A DNA stretch of 64,000 bases from Salminus brasiliensis (Eukaryota; Chordata; Actinopteri; Characiformes; Bryconidae). The notes below the pieces were generated by a model that had not been told where the DNA came from, made no database searches, and was given only the letters and a program-made list of their open reading frames with translations. Within the stretch, counting starts at the first letter, position 1; every line of letters begins with the position of its first letter. Where the stretch lies: contig NC_132879.1 of the NCBI RefSeq assembly GCF_030463535.1, positions 32,793,925 to 32,857,924 on the forward strand, in the 5' to 3' direction. Position numbers and translations under genes: made by a program. This document shows positions 20,725-33,925 of this stretch, piece after piece.

Positions 20725-22569
20725 ACCTTTACACAATTTATTGGTCATTTATACGTTGTTTTGACCAGAGGAGGATGGGTCCCCCTAGTGAGTCTTGGTT
20801 CCTCCCAAGGTTTCTTCCTCCAGCTCTGAGGGAGTTTTTCCTTGCCACTGTCGCCTTTGGCTTGCTCACTTGGGGTTCATGTTGTATTTATTTATTTTTA
20901 TTTGTCCTATTTCCGGATTTTTGTAAAGCTGCGTTGCACCATGAGGTTGTAAAAAGCGACATACACATCATTTGGAGTTGACTTGTTATGTAAGGGGTAG
21001 GAGGGACACTGTCTAAACTGATTGAGATGCCTCTGTAATGTTGCATGGACCTCAGGAACAGTGCCTCTGGACTGGCAATCCAAGGTTGTGGTCCTCATTA
21101 AGAAAGTGAACCAGAGAGTGTGTGGAAACTTTTGAAGCATCACACCTCGGTTTCCCTCTAGAAAGTTTATGCCAGGGTAGTGCAAAGATGAGACTCAGGA
21201 GGAGAAATGCAGATTCTGTCCTGACCATGAAATTTTGGACCAGCTCTTCACTCTCTTTTGGATAGTTGAGGAGACATGGGAGTTCAGCAGTCCTGTCTAC
21301 ATGTTTTGTGGACTTGAAGGCTCATGACCATGTTCTCTGAGACATCTTGTGAGAAGTGCTCTAGGTGCATGGGATGCAAGGGTCGGTGATGCGAGCTGTG
21401 CAGTCCTTGTACTCACTGAGTCAGAGCTGTGTCCATATTTTCAGCACTAAGTCAAGCTTGTTGAGTGTTGCCGTTGGTCTTTGTCAGGGCTGTGCCATGT
21501 GTCTGCTCCTGTTTGTGATATTCATAGACGGGACAGCAAGGCGTAGCCAGGGGCAGGATGGTCTACGGGGGCCTTCAACGCACACTTGACTAGTTTGTAG
21601 CTAAGTGTATAGCGGTTGGTATGAGAATCAGCACCTTCAAGTCTGAGGCCACAGTGGTATCCCACTCACCTTTCACGACCCAGGACTTGCTAGAGTGATT
21701 GTATCTTATAGTATCTTATCTTAAGAATTAAATAGGGGTGTGAATCTCTCTGTGTCAGGCGATTTGATTCAATTCTGATTTTTGAGGTCACGATTCAATT
21801 CAGAAACAATTTTTGATTCAGGAACCATTTTTCAATTTAAATGGTCTTTAAATTTGATTTAAATTAAGGGATTGACGAAGAAGAAATGACATTGTTGTCA
21901 TGGTGGGTCAGGCCAGACACAGAGGGATGAACACTCCCAGACATGGGTGCAATGCAAGTACTTTAATAACACAATAGAAAATCATACAAAGAGCAAACTA
22001 AAGCAAACAAAGCAGCAACTAACGAGAATAAACAGGAAAACAACGTAAACTCGACAAACTAGAGGGCGAACACAAAGCACACCTGAGACCGGGGGGCTCT
22101 AGGAGCTGAGCTAGATGAGCAGGGCAGGGAACAGGGGGAACCAGCCGCAGAACCAAAAACGGCTAGGCCGACCAAACCTGGCAACGCAGTGTGGAAAAGG
22201 GTCGCCTAGCTGGAGCGAGGGTCGTGGGTATAAGGTGGGAGTGAGCGAAAGCATCTCGCTAAACACATGAACATGAAACACGACACTGAACCGACACAAT
22301 AAACCAAACATGAACCAAACACACATGAACGCAACTGAACCAGAACCGAGTCACTGAATAGATACAAGAACAGAAACATAACAAAAAGTCCTTAAGTGGG
22401 CGGCGGCTCGGAATCGCTGCATTCTTGCAAGTAGAAAATGGAGCATTTTACTTTCTTATTTTGAAGTTTACTTTAGTCTGTTTATGTTCAAAACGGAAAA
22501 TAAAAAATGTAGTTAATTATGTATTTCAGTGTATTGTGGTTATTCGTGTGTGTGTGTGTGTGTGTGTGT
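20725..22569. repeat. K2 3' flank repeat train
   Basis: Same order as after K1: teleost module 20725-20975, RTE-like RT fragment 21022-21690, AT-rich segment 21715-21895, LTR-like segment 21896-22421 (526 bp, TG...CA) and (TG)n at 22546-22569. About 90 bp present after K1 (roughly 4421-4510) is missing here and after K4-K6. No gene is supported. Confidence 0.5.
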
Positions 22570-22769
22570 AAATGTGTATAGCTATGTTCTTTGTTTAAAC
22601 TCTGTCACTGATAAAGTGGAGATATACATTTTTTGCATTATAAATATAAAATTATTTTATATATATCACATATATCAACAATGTGAACCATACAGCTGTA
22701 GCCTATAAGTGCTGTGTGGTTTTGCAGAATTCATGTGTCAATGGCATTGGGGGCCAGAAAATATGGTTT

Positions 22770-23570
22770 CAGAATCAGAAATACTTTATTAATCCTAGTA
22801 GTGAAACTGCAGTTGCCATAGTTGCAGCGGTTTGTGTAAGAATAAACACTCTATAAAGTTTAAAACAAAAACAGAAAAATAAGGTTTATAATATATATTA
22901 TATGATATGACATATATTATGATATGATTAAATGGTATTTATAGTATGAATATAGTTTTATGAATAAAAGCAAAGTGACAATAACTGTGATAATAAATAT
23001 GGAACAGACCATATGAAACATTTTGAATTACTGCACCTCTGAGTTATTTCACAGATATTAAAATGAATTGCATTACTATTATTATTGCACATATGAACAG
23101 TATAATTAGAGAACTGCACAGATGATCCATAGTGTCACACATTGAGGGAGGAGTTATAGAGTTTGATGAGCACAGGTAAGAATGACCCCCTGTGGCGCTC
23201 TGTGGTGCATTTTGGTGGACTGAGTTTTGCACTGACTGTGCTCCAGTGTCTCAACACCGTGTTGTAAAGTGGGTGGGAGCCATCAGTGTTCTTAGCCCTG
23301 TTTGTAGTTCTCCACAGTGTCCACACTGACCCCACTGACGGACACAGGGGTCATCGGTGCCTTGTCTCTTCTCAGGTCCACCAATAGTTCTTTGGTCACA
23401 TTGAGATGCAGATGGTTTAGCTCACACCATGTGACAAAGTTCTTCATCGTCACCAAATCCTCATCCTCATCACTTCTGTAAAAGAGTGTAGAAGAAGAGA
23501 GAGAGAGAGAGGATAGGTCCCTACGAGGCTCCAATGTTGCTGACCACTCTGTCCGACACACAGTTCTGCA
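22770..23570 (-). mobile_element. Rex1-like LINE RT fragment
   Basis: Minus-strand frames read DLVTMKNFVTWCELNHLHLN and VDLRRDKAPMTPVSVSGV (23292-23561), then RAKNTDGSHPLYNTVLRHW and RGSFLPVLIKLYNSSL (23135-23335). These are palm and C-terminal parts of a Rex1-type RT. The tail AGAATCAGAAATACTTTATT lies at 22771. Frameshifted and truncated. Confidence 0.65.
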
Positions 23571-23579
23571 GTCTTTTTT

Positions 23580-24010
23580 TTAAGGGGCTACACTTGTCTT
23601 TGTTGGTTTCTTTAATCAAGGCAGGTTTTTTGGCAGTTGGGTTCTTTGCGTTCTTTCTCATTCAGTGGGTGAGAAACTAGTAACTTGGTGTTGAGTTGTT
23701 GAGTTGTTTTTAAATTTTTATCCATAGTTACAATCATATTTTATTCTCAAAGGTTTCTTGCTTTGTGGTAGTAAGATTTTCGTAATGAGTCCAGATTTTG
23801 TCGTCCATCGAAACACCGCCTTCAAAATGCAAAAATACCCATAATGCCTTTTTCTTTTGCTGTTCACAACATGCCATGGCTTTTAAGTGCTTCACATTTT
23901 ACTAATTGTGTTTTCTTGCTGCTATTTTCTTAGAATGTTCTTGTACAATAATAGTATGTTGGTATAATATTTTTGTAAATAATTTAGAAATTAATTGCAA
24001 ATATAAATAT
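23580..24010 (+). repeat. U4-derived array, spacer with distal element
   Basis: Spacer of the U4-derived array with a distal element at 23827-23847 (ATGCAAAA, then ACCCATAATGC). The unit should continue to a PSE and U4 body but is interrupted near 24010 by an L1/Tx1-like LINE fragment. Confidence 0.6.
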
Positions 24011-24640
24011 ATTACCCGGCGAGGCCTGTGCCCCCTCGACACGCAGTACTTCAACAAGTTCAAACCAGGCCTCATCCACTTGGACTGAAACTGAAACTTC
24101 AGGTATGACTGATGAAGAAATCAAGTCAGATATCCTAGCCTCACTGAGGGAAGATATATCCAAAATAATAAGGCAAGAATTGGAGTGTGTGTTTACTGAC
24201 AATTTTAATGCTCTACAAAGTGAGTTGATGTGGCGGGAGGTCTGTTGACATGGTCTGATGAAGTGATTACTGACTGCTGAAACTTGCCTTAAAAGCCAAG
24301 TTGAAACCCTTAAAGAAAAGAATGATGATTAGAGGGCAGAATGAGAAGGGGGAATGTTTGAATAGTTGGCGGGGGGTCTTAACTGTGTCTTGTCACAGCA
24401 CATGGACAGACAACCCGAATCGAAAGCCCCCCTCCCTAAAATGAGTAAGATGCTTAGACATCAATCTTTTGAACTGGGTCTTGTTGATTTGTTGAGAAGT
24501 AAATTCACAAGACACAGAGACTTTACACACTATTCATGTACAACTGCATCCTATTCCAGGATTGACTATTTTTGAACCCCCAAATTAGAGTTACATGGGG
24601 TAATAGACATTATGATACCTCTTATACTCTTTATTTAACT
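24011..24640 (+). mobile_element. L1/Tx1-like LINE fragment, internally deleted
   Basis: ATG 24105 opens MTDEEIKSDILASLREDISK, like the start of a fish L1-type ORF1. Without the rest of ORF1, the frame at 24366-24575 reads LNCVLSQHMDRQPESK, FELGLVDLLRSK and RDFTHYSCTTASYSRIDYF, the endonuclease segment of L1/Tx1 elements. Several kb between them are missing. The same deleted copy lies at 45453-46082 and 55675-56304, so it entered before the duplications. Confidence 0.6.
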
Positions 24641-25158
24641 CACTTTTTTTATTTCCTAATGCAAACTGGAAGAAGGAAAAAATGCTATGTATCGAAACAT
24701 TCTGTCTCATGACTTTAAAAAAATCTTCTGTATTTTTATCACAGATTTTTTGGCAGTTTGGTTTTAGGTTGTGTGGGCTTTCTGTTTAGGTTCAGCTTTT
24801 GAGCTTTGCGTTCTGTCTCATGCAGTGGATGAGAAACTAGTAACTTGGTGGTGATTTGTTTTAAGGCTTCCTTGCTTTGCCGCCTTCACAATGCAAAAAT
24901 ACCCATAATGCCTTTTCCTTTTGCTGTTTAAAACATGCCATGGCATTTAAGTGCTTCATATTTGGATAATTGTGTTTTCTTGCATGTATTTGCTTTGAAT
25001 GTTCTAGTACAATAATAGTATGTTTGTATAACGCAGTTCATAATTCAGAAAGTAAGTGTGATAAACTGGTTACCATTGTTGAAATCTGAAGTAAAGTAGG
25101 TGTACATATATACTTCTGAAAAGGGTCAGCGTTGTTTTGTTTTTTTTTTGTTTTTTTT

Positions 25159-25290
25159 GTAAAAGCATTATCAAAGCTGTTGAGTTTAATTCTGTGTGTG
25201 TTCATTACTGGTAAAAAGATCTACCCAATACCCCACCATGCTGATTTGAAATATAATCAACCATGGCATTGTTTTCTTTTTATACAGAAT
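25159..25290 (+). pseudogene. U4 snRNA-like pseudogene
   Basis: GTAAAAGCATTATCAAAGC, TTCATTACTGG, then CCCAATACCCCACCATG and CCATGGCATTG follow U4 order. The central CCCAATACCCC block is fully kept, but the 5' stem-loop is strongly mutated. A T-rich expansion has pushed the PSE (25069) to about 90 bp upstream. Confidence 0.65.
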
Positions 25291-26293
25291 TAAAAGATTG
25301 TTTTAAGAATAAGCTTGAATTTTGTTTCAGTATTATCTGTTGCAGTCAAGACAATTTGTTTGGCAGTAGGTTCAGCTTTGTGTTTCATCTCATCAAGTGG
25401 GTAAGAGACTATTAACTTGGTGGTGAGTTGTTTTAAGACTGTTTTTATTGTTTTTTTTAATTTTTGCCCATAGTTACAAACACATTTTTTCCTCAAGGGA
25501 CCCTTGCTTTGTTGTGTTAAGATTCACGTAATGTGTCCGGATTTTGTTATCATTTGTAACGCCACCTTCACAATGCAAAAATACCCATAATGCTTTTTCC
25601 TTTTGCTGTTTGCAACATCCCATGCCTTTCTTGTGCTTCATATTTTACTAATTGTGTTTTATTGCTGTTATTTTCTTAAAATTTTGTACAATTCTACAAT
25701 TTGCTTTTGTTTTTTTGACTTGGAAATATAATCAGCCATGGCAATTTTTGTTGTTCTGTAATGAGACTTGAGTCTTTTGGTTTCGTCTCTCTTTTTTCTC
25801 ACAGTCAAGGCAGTTTCTTGGCAATTAGTTTTTAGCTTGTGTGGGTATTATGTTTGGGTTCAGCTTTTGAGCTTTGCGTTCTGTCTCATCCAGTGGGTGA
25901 GAAAATAGTAACTTGGTGGTGATTTGGCTGGTTTTATTGATTTTTAATTTTTGGCCCATAGTAACAAACACATTTTTCTCAAGGGTCCCGTGCTTTGTTG
26001 TGTTAAGATTCCGGTAATGCTTTTGGATTTTTTTGTCAATCGGAACAGCGACTTCACAATGCAAAAATACCCACAATGCTTTTCCCTTTTGCTTTCTACG
26101 ACATGCCATGGCTTTTAAGTGCTTCATATTTTACTAACTGTGTTTTCTTGCTGCAATTGTCTTAAAATGTATGTTGGTATAACGCAATTCGGAAAGTAAT
26201 TCAGAAAGTAATTGAAATAACCTGGTTACCATTCTTGAAATCCTCTGTAAAGTAGGTGTACATATATAGAGTTCTAAGTAGATATAACTTCTG

Positions 26294-26358
26294 TATTTTT
26301 GGCAATATTGTAGAGTGTAAATTTAATATGAGGTGTGATCATTGCTGGTTAAAAATAC
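26294..26358 (+). pseudogene. U4 snRNA-like 5' half
   Basis: Duplicate of the 1071-1135 copy, with the same truncation after GAGGTGTGATCATTGCTGG. Confidence 0.6.
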
Positions 26359-26658
26359 TGAAAGTTGCTGGTTGAAAATGGAGTTTGTATCTTTGGTTTC
26401 TTCAGGCTATTTGTGCTGCAATCAAGGCAGTATTATAGCAGTTTGGTTTTAGATTGTGTGGGCATTCTGTTTGGTGGGTTGTTTTAAGACTGCTTTTATT
26501 CATTTTTTTAATGTTTTTGCCTATAGATATAATGAGATTTTTCTCAAGGGTCCTTTCCTTTGTTATGTTAAGATTCTCGTGATGTGTTTGGATGTTCTTG
26601 TCAATCACAACACCGCCTTGACATTGCAAAAATAACCATACTTTTTCCTTTTGTTGAG

Positions 26659-27552
26659 CACGGAGAACACAAAGAGCACAAATATGACTAAGAAAGAGCA
26701 CAAAGAACACACACATGAACCCATACATGAGTACAAATATGGAAATACATTAATAAATAAGTGTAGACATATGGAAACAGATAAATGCCAAAATGTGGCG
26801 AAAGAAATAAATACACTAAAACAAACAAAAAAATAGAGAAATTAATGTGAAATTGTGAAAATACCAAAGTAAAGATGTGGAAGTATGTGACTGATTTTAC
26901 TGACTGCAGTGATTCATGTCCTAAAGTAACTAGACACCCTTTCTTCTGATTAAATTCAGCTGCTTTACGGCATCTGACACAGCTGTATTATTTCCATAGA
27001 AAAACACTGACCAATAGAACAGGACTTTCTACAGAAACTTTGTGGTGACAGACCCGGTTTCTAAATCTAGTCTCAGATCAAACAGATCTGACACTAAACT
27101 TTAGTATGAGTGAGGCCTTCATTCATCAGACCTGGCTGTATTCAGTCAGCTCAGTCTCATCACTGCAATGTGCTTCATGTGTTGCTAAGGTAACTGAAGG
27201 GGCATAGCACTGTACACAGCACTGTGTGTCCATACAGTCCTATACAGCCAATGAAGAGACTGACCTCAGTGACCCGAGTCCTCCTCCATTGTGAGGTCAT
27301 GTCGATGACATCACAGAGCCTATAAAAAGGCAGGTTCCCCCTCATTGGCTCAGTTCGGATTCAGCAGCTCGGGAGACGCTTGATTCCTGCGTTCACACTG
27401 ACGCCATTTAGCTGATTTAGCTGATTTTGCCTAGAACCATCTTATCTAGAACCATAAAGAGGTTCTACATTTGCTTGGGATATACAGGGAACAGTCCTTA
27501 CAACCTTCTTAACCTTCTGACTTTTATTTCCTCTTTCCATCTACAAGGGAAA
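26659..27552 (+). promoter_or_regulatory. K3 kinase gene 5' flank and promoter
   Basis: TGACATCA at 27306-27313 and TATAAAAAGG at 27321-27330. It matches the K1 flank except for an extra nine bases (a second copy of TTAGCTGAT) near 27412. Confidence 0.65.
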
Positions 27553-29333
27553 ATGCAAACCAAAGAAGTCCTGAGGAGTTTGGGCTACGAGGTGGTGGAT
27601 TTCATTGGTAAAGGGAGTTACGGTGAGGTTAAGCTGGCCACATCTCAAAGGCACTCCAACCATGTGGCTATCAAAATAATGCACCGCAGGCTGGCATCAC
27701 ATATTTTTGTCTCTAAACTTCTGCCCTGGGAACTGGCCATTCTGAAAAGAGTAAAGCACCCTCACATTGTTCAGGTGCATGAAATCTTTGAGATGCCAAA
27801 CGGACAGGTGTTTATTGTGATGGAGGCTGCCGCAATGGATCTTCAACAGAAGATCTGGGAGCTCGGCCGCATTCCCATTGGCCAAGCAAAAATGTGGTTC
27901 TCACAGCTGCTCAGTGCAGTGGCCTATCTACATCAGCAGAACATTGTCCATCGTGATCTTAAATGTAAAAACGTTCTGCTGACTGCTAACGATCAAGTCA
28001 AATTAACCGACTTTGGTTTAGGCCGTTTTTCAAGGGGCTTTCCTGACTTAAGCAAGACCTATTATTGCACTCCCGAGTATGGTGCACCTGAGGTGCTTTT
28101 GGAAAAACCCTATGATCCAAAAAAAAGTGACGTGTGGAGTCTAGGTATTATCTTTTACTCCATGGTCACCGGATCCACACCCTTCAAAGTTAACAGTTTG
28201 AAGAGTCTCCTACGTGTCCAGCGAGAACCCTTGGTGTTCCCACGTAGGATCACAGTGGAGGAGCCCTGTCGGGCCTTCATATCTTATATGCTGCAGTACG
28301 ACCCCTCCACTCGGCCGTCTGTGACAGAGGTGGCACAGCACCCTTGGCTGCAGCCGAGGCAGGAACGGTAAGTAAACCACTGTGCAGGTATACATACATG
28401 AAGAACATTTTGAATGGGTCACTCAAAGTAAAGAGCTGTTTTGCAAATAGGTAACATACAGTATTAGTTCACTAACGATAAGTACACTAACACATTGCTT
28501 CTGTACTGTCTCCAGGGTTATTGGCAGGTTTGTGGTGGTGCCCGTTGAGGATCTGTGTCCAGACGTCAACCCACTTGAAACGTCAGAGGAAGAGTCTCAG
28601 TCTTCCTTCTCTTTGAACAGTAACATAGACAGTATATCCTCTTCTGCCTCTGAAAATGGGCTGGTGTTTTTCAGCACTCATCAGTCGACAGAGGAAGAGT
28701 CTCCGTCTTCTTCTTTAAGCAGAGACGTAGACGTTCTCTCATCTCATGGTGTCAGATGCGAAACTCTGATGCCTGAGCAGAAAGACAACAGCAGTGGAGC
28801 TGGTGCAAGTCTAACTTGCCAAAGGGTAGAGGCTGTGGAGGAGCACTATGGTTGCGTTAGCTGTAGTCCTGTTTGTGCTGCTATTAAAAGGGCAGCTAAT
28901 GCTTATGTCAAGGCACCAATTCTCAGAGCCTCCCGGTCACTCCGACGGAGGATGAGGAAGTTATTCAGAGTTAACTCTGTGGTCCATGACACCACCTCTA
29001 TTTCCCAGCAGAGTGCTCCTCATTCTGCTTCCCCTTCAGAAGCTCCTGCTTGTCTGTGTTCTGAGCAGAGACTCAAGGATGTGACTGTAGATGTCCCTCT
29101 CCATGGGCTAGTGGTGGAGACAGCACCTGTTCTCCCACAGCCCACAGTACAGAAAGGAACCAGGAGGCTGAGGTTCCCAAAATTTAAGGTATGTTAGGCA
29201 AATGTTGAGCGATCGTCACAGCCTCAGATTTTATACTTTAAATATTTGCTAGAAATGTTTCAGTTGATTCATATGTATCATTTTGTCTCGCCAACAGATC
29301 CTGAAGAAGACAGAGATTATTCACCCATTGTAG
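27553..29333 (+). CDS. K3: TSSK-like serine/threonine protein kinase with R59W
   Basis: Exons are 27553-28367, 28516-29188 and 29298-29333, giving 507 residues. It matches K1 in exon 2 and exon 3 (TEIIHPL) and has Lys185 as in the other copies. Codon 59, just before the C-helix glutamate Glu60, is TGG (Trp, 27727-27729) where the other five copies have CGG (Arg); this is a CpG transition. The LPRELxI phrase is a TSSK-family hallmark, so this copy may have altered activity. All other catalytic residues are intact. Confidence 0.8.
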
Positions 29334-29361
29334 ACATCTATTACGGCCCTGGTGATGACAT

Positions 29362-31275
29362 ACTACCGTTACACAATTTATTGGTCATTTATACGTTGTT
29401 CTGACCAGAGGAGGATGAGTCCCCCTAGTGAGTCTTGGTTCCTCCCAAGGTTTCTTCCTCCAGCTCTGAGGGAGTTTTTCCTTGCCACTGTCGCCTTTGG
29501 CTTGCTCACTTGGGGTTCATGTTGTATTTATTTATTTTTATTTGTCCTGTTTCCCGATTTCTGTAAAGCTGCGTTGCACCATCAGGTTGTAAAAAGCGTC
29601 ATACACATCATTTGGACTTGTTATGTGAGGGGTAGGAGGGACACTGTCTAAACTGTGTCCATTAAGGGCAGTATAGCTCTGCACTCAGCTGAGGATATTG
29701 TTGGGTGGCTGATAGAACACTTTCTCTAGACATTAGGGATTGAGATGCCTCTGTAATGTTGCATGGACCTCGGGAACAGTGCCTCTGGACTGGCAATCCA
29801 AGGTTGTGGTCCTCATTAGGAAAGCGAACCAGAGAGTGTGTGGAAACGTTTGAATCATCACACCTCGGTTTCCCTCTAGAAAGTTTATGCCAGGGTAGTG
29901 CAAAGACGAGACTCAGAAGGAAAAATGCAGATTCTGTCCTGACCATGAAATTTTGGACCAGCTCTTCACTCTCTTTTGGATAGTTGAGGAGACATGGGAG
30001 TTCAGCAGTCCTGTCTACATGTTTTGTGGACTTAAAGGCTTATGACCATGTTCTCTGAGACATCTTGTGAGAAGTGCTCTAGGTGCATGGGATGCAAGGG
30101 TCGGTGATGCGAGCTGTGCAGTCCTTGTACTCACTGAGTCAGAGCTGTGTCCATATTTTCAGCACTAAGTCAAGCTTGTTAAGTGTTGCCGTTGGTCTTT
30201 GTCAGGGCTGTGCCATGTGTCTGCTCCTGTTTGTGATATTTATAGACGGGATAGCAAGGCGTAGCCAGGGGCAGGATGGTCTGGGGGGCCTCCAACGCAC
30301 ACTTGACTAGTTTGTAGCTAAGTGTATAGTGGTTGGTATGAGAATCAGCACCTTCAAGTCTGAGGCCACAGTGGTATCCCACTCACCTTTCACGACCCAG
30401 GACTTGCTAGAGGGATTGTATCTTATAGTATCTTATCTTAAGAATGAAATAGGGGTGCGAATCTCTCTGTGTCAGGTGATTTGATTCAATTCTGATTTTT
30501 GAGGTCACGATTCAATTCAGAAACAATCTTTGATTCAGGAACCATTTTTCAATTCAAATGGTCTTTAAATTTGATTTAAATTAAGTGACTGATGAAGATG
30601 AAACGACATTGTTGTCATGGTGGGTCAGGCCAGACACAGGGGGATGAACACTCGCAGAGATGGGTGCAATGCAAGTCCTTTAATAACACAATAGAAAATC
30701 ATACAAAGAGCAAACCAAAGCAAACAAAGCAGCAACTAACGGGAATAAACAGGAAAACAACGTAAACTCGACAAACTAGAGGGCGAACACAAAGCACACC
30801 TGAGACCGGGGGACTCTGGGAGCTGAGCTAGATGAGCAGGGCAGGGAACAGAGGGAACCAGCCGCAGAACCAAAAACGGCTAGGCCAACCAAACCTGGCA
30901 ACGCAGTGTGGAAAAGGGTCGCCTAGCTGGAGCGAGGGTCGTGGGTATAAGGTGGCAGTGAGTGAAAGCATCTCGCTAAACACATGAACATGAAACACGA
31001 CACTGAACCGACACAATGAACCAAACACACATGAACGCAACTGAACCAGAACCGAGTCACTGAATAGATACAAGAACAGAAACATAACAAAAAGTCCTTA
31101 AGTGGGCAGCGGCTCGGAATCGCCGCATTCTTGCTAGTAGAAAATGGAGCATTTTGCTTTCATATTTTGAAGTTTACTTTAGTCTGTTTATGTTCAAAAC
31201 GGAAAATAAAAAATGTAGTTAATTATGTATTTCAGTGTATTGTGGTTATTCATGTGTGTGTGTGTGTGTGTGTGT
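29362..31275. repeat. K3 3' flank repeat train
   Basis: Duplicate of the K1 flank: teleost module 29362-29617, RTE-like fragment 29742-30402, AT-rich 30432-30612, LTR-like 30613-31127 (515 bp) and (TG)n 31253-31275. Confidence 0.5.
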
Positions 31276-31492
31276 ATATAGCAAGAATATGTTCTTTGTT
31301 CTTCTGTCACTGATAAAGTGGATATATACATTTTTTGCATTATAAATACAAAATTATTTTATATATATCACATATATCAACACCGTGAACCTAACCATAC
31401 AGCTGTAGCCTATATGATATGGCTATGTAAAAGTGCTGTGTGGTTTTGCAGAATTCATGTGTCAATGGAATTGGGGGCCAGAAAATATGGTT

Positions 31493-32062
31493 TCAGAATC
31501 AGAATCAGAAATACTTTATTAATCCTAGTAGTGAAACTGCAGTTGCTATAGTTGCAGCGGTTTGTGTAAGAATAAACACTCTATAAAGTTTAAAACAAAA
31601 ATAGAAAAAAGGTTTATAAATTATAAGATTAAATGGTATTTAGAGTATGAATATAGTTTTATGAATAAATGGCAAAGTGACAATAACTGTGATAATAAAT
31701 ATGGAACAGACCGCCCAGAGCATTAGGCCAAATGGTGTTAAATGCACTGGAGAAATCAAAAAACATGATCCTTACAGTGCTGGCTGAATTATAGCATCCT
31801 CAACTCCCAGACAGGACTGAGCTTCTCCATGGTCTTCATGATGTGTGACGTCAGTGCCACTGGCCTGTACTCCTAATGTCACTGGGTCACGGCATCTTCT
31901 GGACAGGAACAATGCAGTACGTTTTCCACATCCACGGGACATAGTGCAGTACTCCGCAAAGCTGTGTGGCACAGGCCTAGCATAAGGCTTTGGCACAGGC
32001 CCCTGGGATGGACCCCATCTGGGAGAACAGAGAACACAAACATGAGTAAGAGAGTAAGCTAA
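31493..32062 (-). mobile_element. Rex1-like LINE fragment
   Basis: Duplicate of 6261-6830, including the YRPVALTSHIMKTMEKL segment on the minus strand. Confidence 0.55.
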
Positions 32063-33925
32063 TCCAGAGTCTCGTGGAGAAGCCTTAATATGCTAATTTC
32101 GAATGTGAGGCATTAACTAACTTACGTTCTCAAATGACTCACCTAAATACATTTGAACATGCAATGATAGATTCTCAACTTCACACAGAGCTTACGTTTA
32201 CTTGCTATGTTCTTTTGTATTATTCACTGAGATTGGGTAATGAATATATGGTCTCTTATTACTGAAAGGAAAGGAAACTTTTCTTTTCTCGACAAAAGAA
32301 CAGACGTCTTCATTTGATCAAACAGACACGAGCTAGAAATTACACCAAAAAGAACAATGTGACGTGAAACACTTGAGGACAAACATCAGTTACATGAGTC
32401 TGTTTGCTTCACTATATGTGTGTGTGTGTGTGTGTGTGTGTTATAGGGTCACTCCAGACAAAGTGCCTCCAGAGGGAGGCGAGAGTTGTGTTGTTAGACG
32501 GGGAGTAGAGTGTCTGGGTTGATTCACAAGTACCCCAAGACGTTTTAAGGATCTTGGTCCGAGGTACTCTCCTAAAACTACATGCCATGGCTTTACTAGA
32601 ATTTGACTAATTGTGTTTTCTTGCTGCTTCTTTCTTAAAATGTTCTTCTACAATAATAGTATGTTCCTTCCAAAAGGAAAACACATTCAACCCTAAATCA
32701 AAGCCTTATGCTAGGTAGCCTGTATAACTCATTTAAAGCTGGTGAGGAATCTCAAGAATGAGTATTAGAGCTAGAAGTCCTGATTCTGAAGTAAGAAACA
32801 CTCCTGAACACCTGCACAGTTTAAACTCATGCAAATAACCAGAGCTGAATTCACTGATATTTGGACTACACTCACTTCAACCAGAAATCAGCTCTGTGAG
32901 CAACACTTGTGAGATGAACAACTCATAGCAGGTACCCCCATCTTTTTAGTCTTTTCCCCCACCCACGCTGCAGGCCTGTTAGGATGCTTGTGAACGTTGG
33001 GGCCTTGAACCAGTAAACAGCACTGGCCGCTTCGCCCCGTGTGGAGCAAAATAAAAGAAAATAAAAGGGTAGCGCTAAAATAGCTTCATCAAATGTGAGG
33101 CTTGAGTCGTTTCTGGCTCCTTCTCATCCCCTGCCCACTCTTCCATTCTCTGTCTCTCTCTCTAGCCTCAGCTCCTGCTAACTGTGCTATGGGGTTGTGT
33201 ATCCCACTCTCTCCAGGAGAAAGTCAAACTCTCAGTTCTAGCCACTCCGACTACAACAGGTCATCCACAGTACAGCGACAGTCCCTTACTGGTAGCTGAC
33301 AGTGAACCTGCACCCCAAGCTCGTCTGGCTTCTCCAACCAAACTGAGACCCAGGCTAGCACGGCTGCTCTGCACTCTGAGCTCACTAACTATCAGACTGA
33401 AAGTTAGGATGGTTACTCAAACATACTCTGCTAAATCTGTTAGTAAACGGCATTAAAAGATCTAACAGACACTTCTTGTAAGTAATAACAGTGTATTTTA
33501 CTCCAGAATCCTCAGAGCAAAACTATTGTCCTGCTGTACTTCTGCTGTTTTTCAGCCCTCTCTCCCTGGAGCCCCGCCCCTCTCTCTCAGGAACCAATTG
33601 AATACACTGAAAGCGTGTGATCCTGCTAAACTATCCAATTAGAAAGAAGATACAGGAAAACTGACAGATCCACATAAAGTTGTAGTGCACTGAGCACATG
33701 TTCACCCTGTTCATTTCAACCAAACTCTAGAGCTTCTTTTTTCTCCTTTTTTCAATGATAGACTTCCTTTAACCATTACATGAACGTACAGACTATTAAA
33801 ACATTAGTTTCCTCACCTTTGCCAACTATATTTTACAAAAGAACCACAAAGATTTTAACACTATTGCTGAATGAAACAATAAAAAATAATCATTTCACAA
33901 AAAATATTAGTTATTTTTATTGACC
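32063..33925. other. Interval without a recognised gene
   Basis: Duplicate of 6831-8690. It holds a (TG)n run near 32417-32442, an orphan U4-array spacer piece at 32578-32665 and frames at 33102-33456 that I do not accept as a gene. Just before 33925 a short stretch kept in the first block (around 8640) is missing. Confidence 0.5.

Larger units (their letters stand above)
24700..26658 (+). repeat. U4 snRNA gene-derived array upstream of K3
   Basis: Distal elements lie at 24891-24911, 25573-25593, 26059-26079 and, degraded, 26623-26641. PSE-like elements lie at 25069-25086 and 26225-26242. U4 bodies: 25159-25290, a 3' piece at 25717-25765 and a 5' half at 26294-26358. From 25224 on it duplicates 1-1435 almost base for base. 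Confidence 0.7.
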
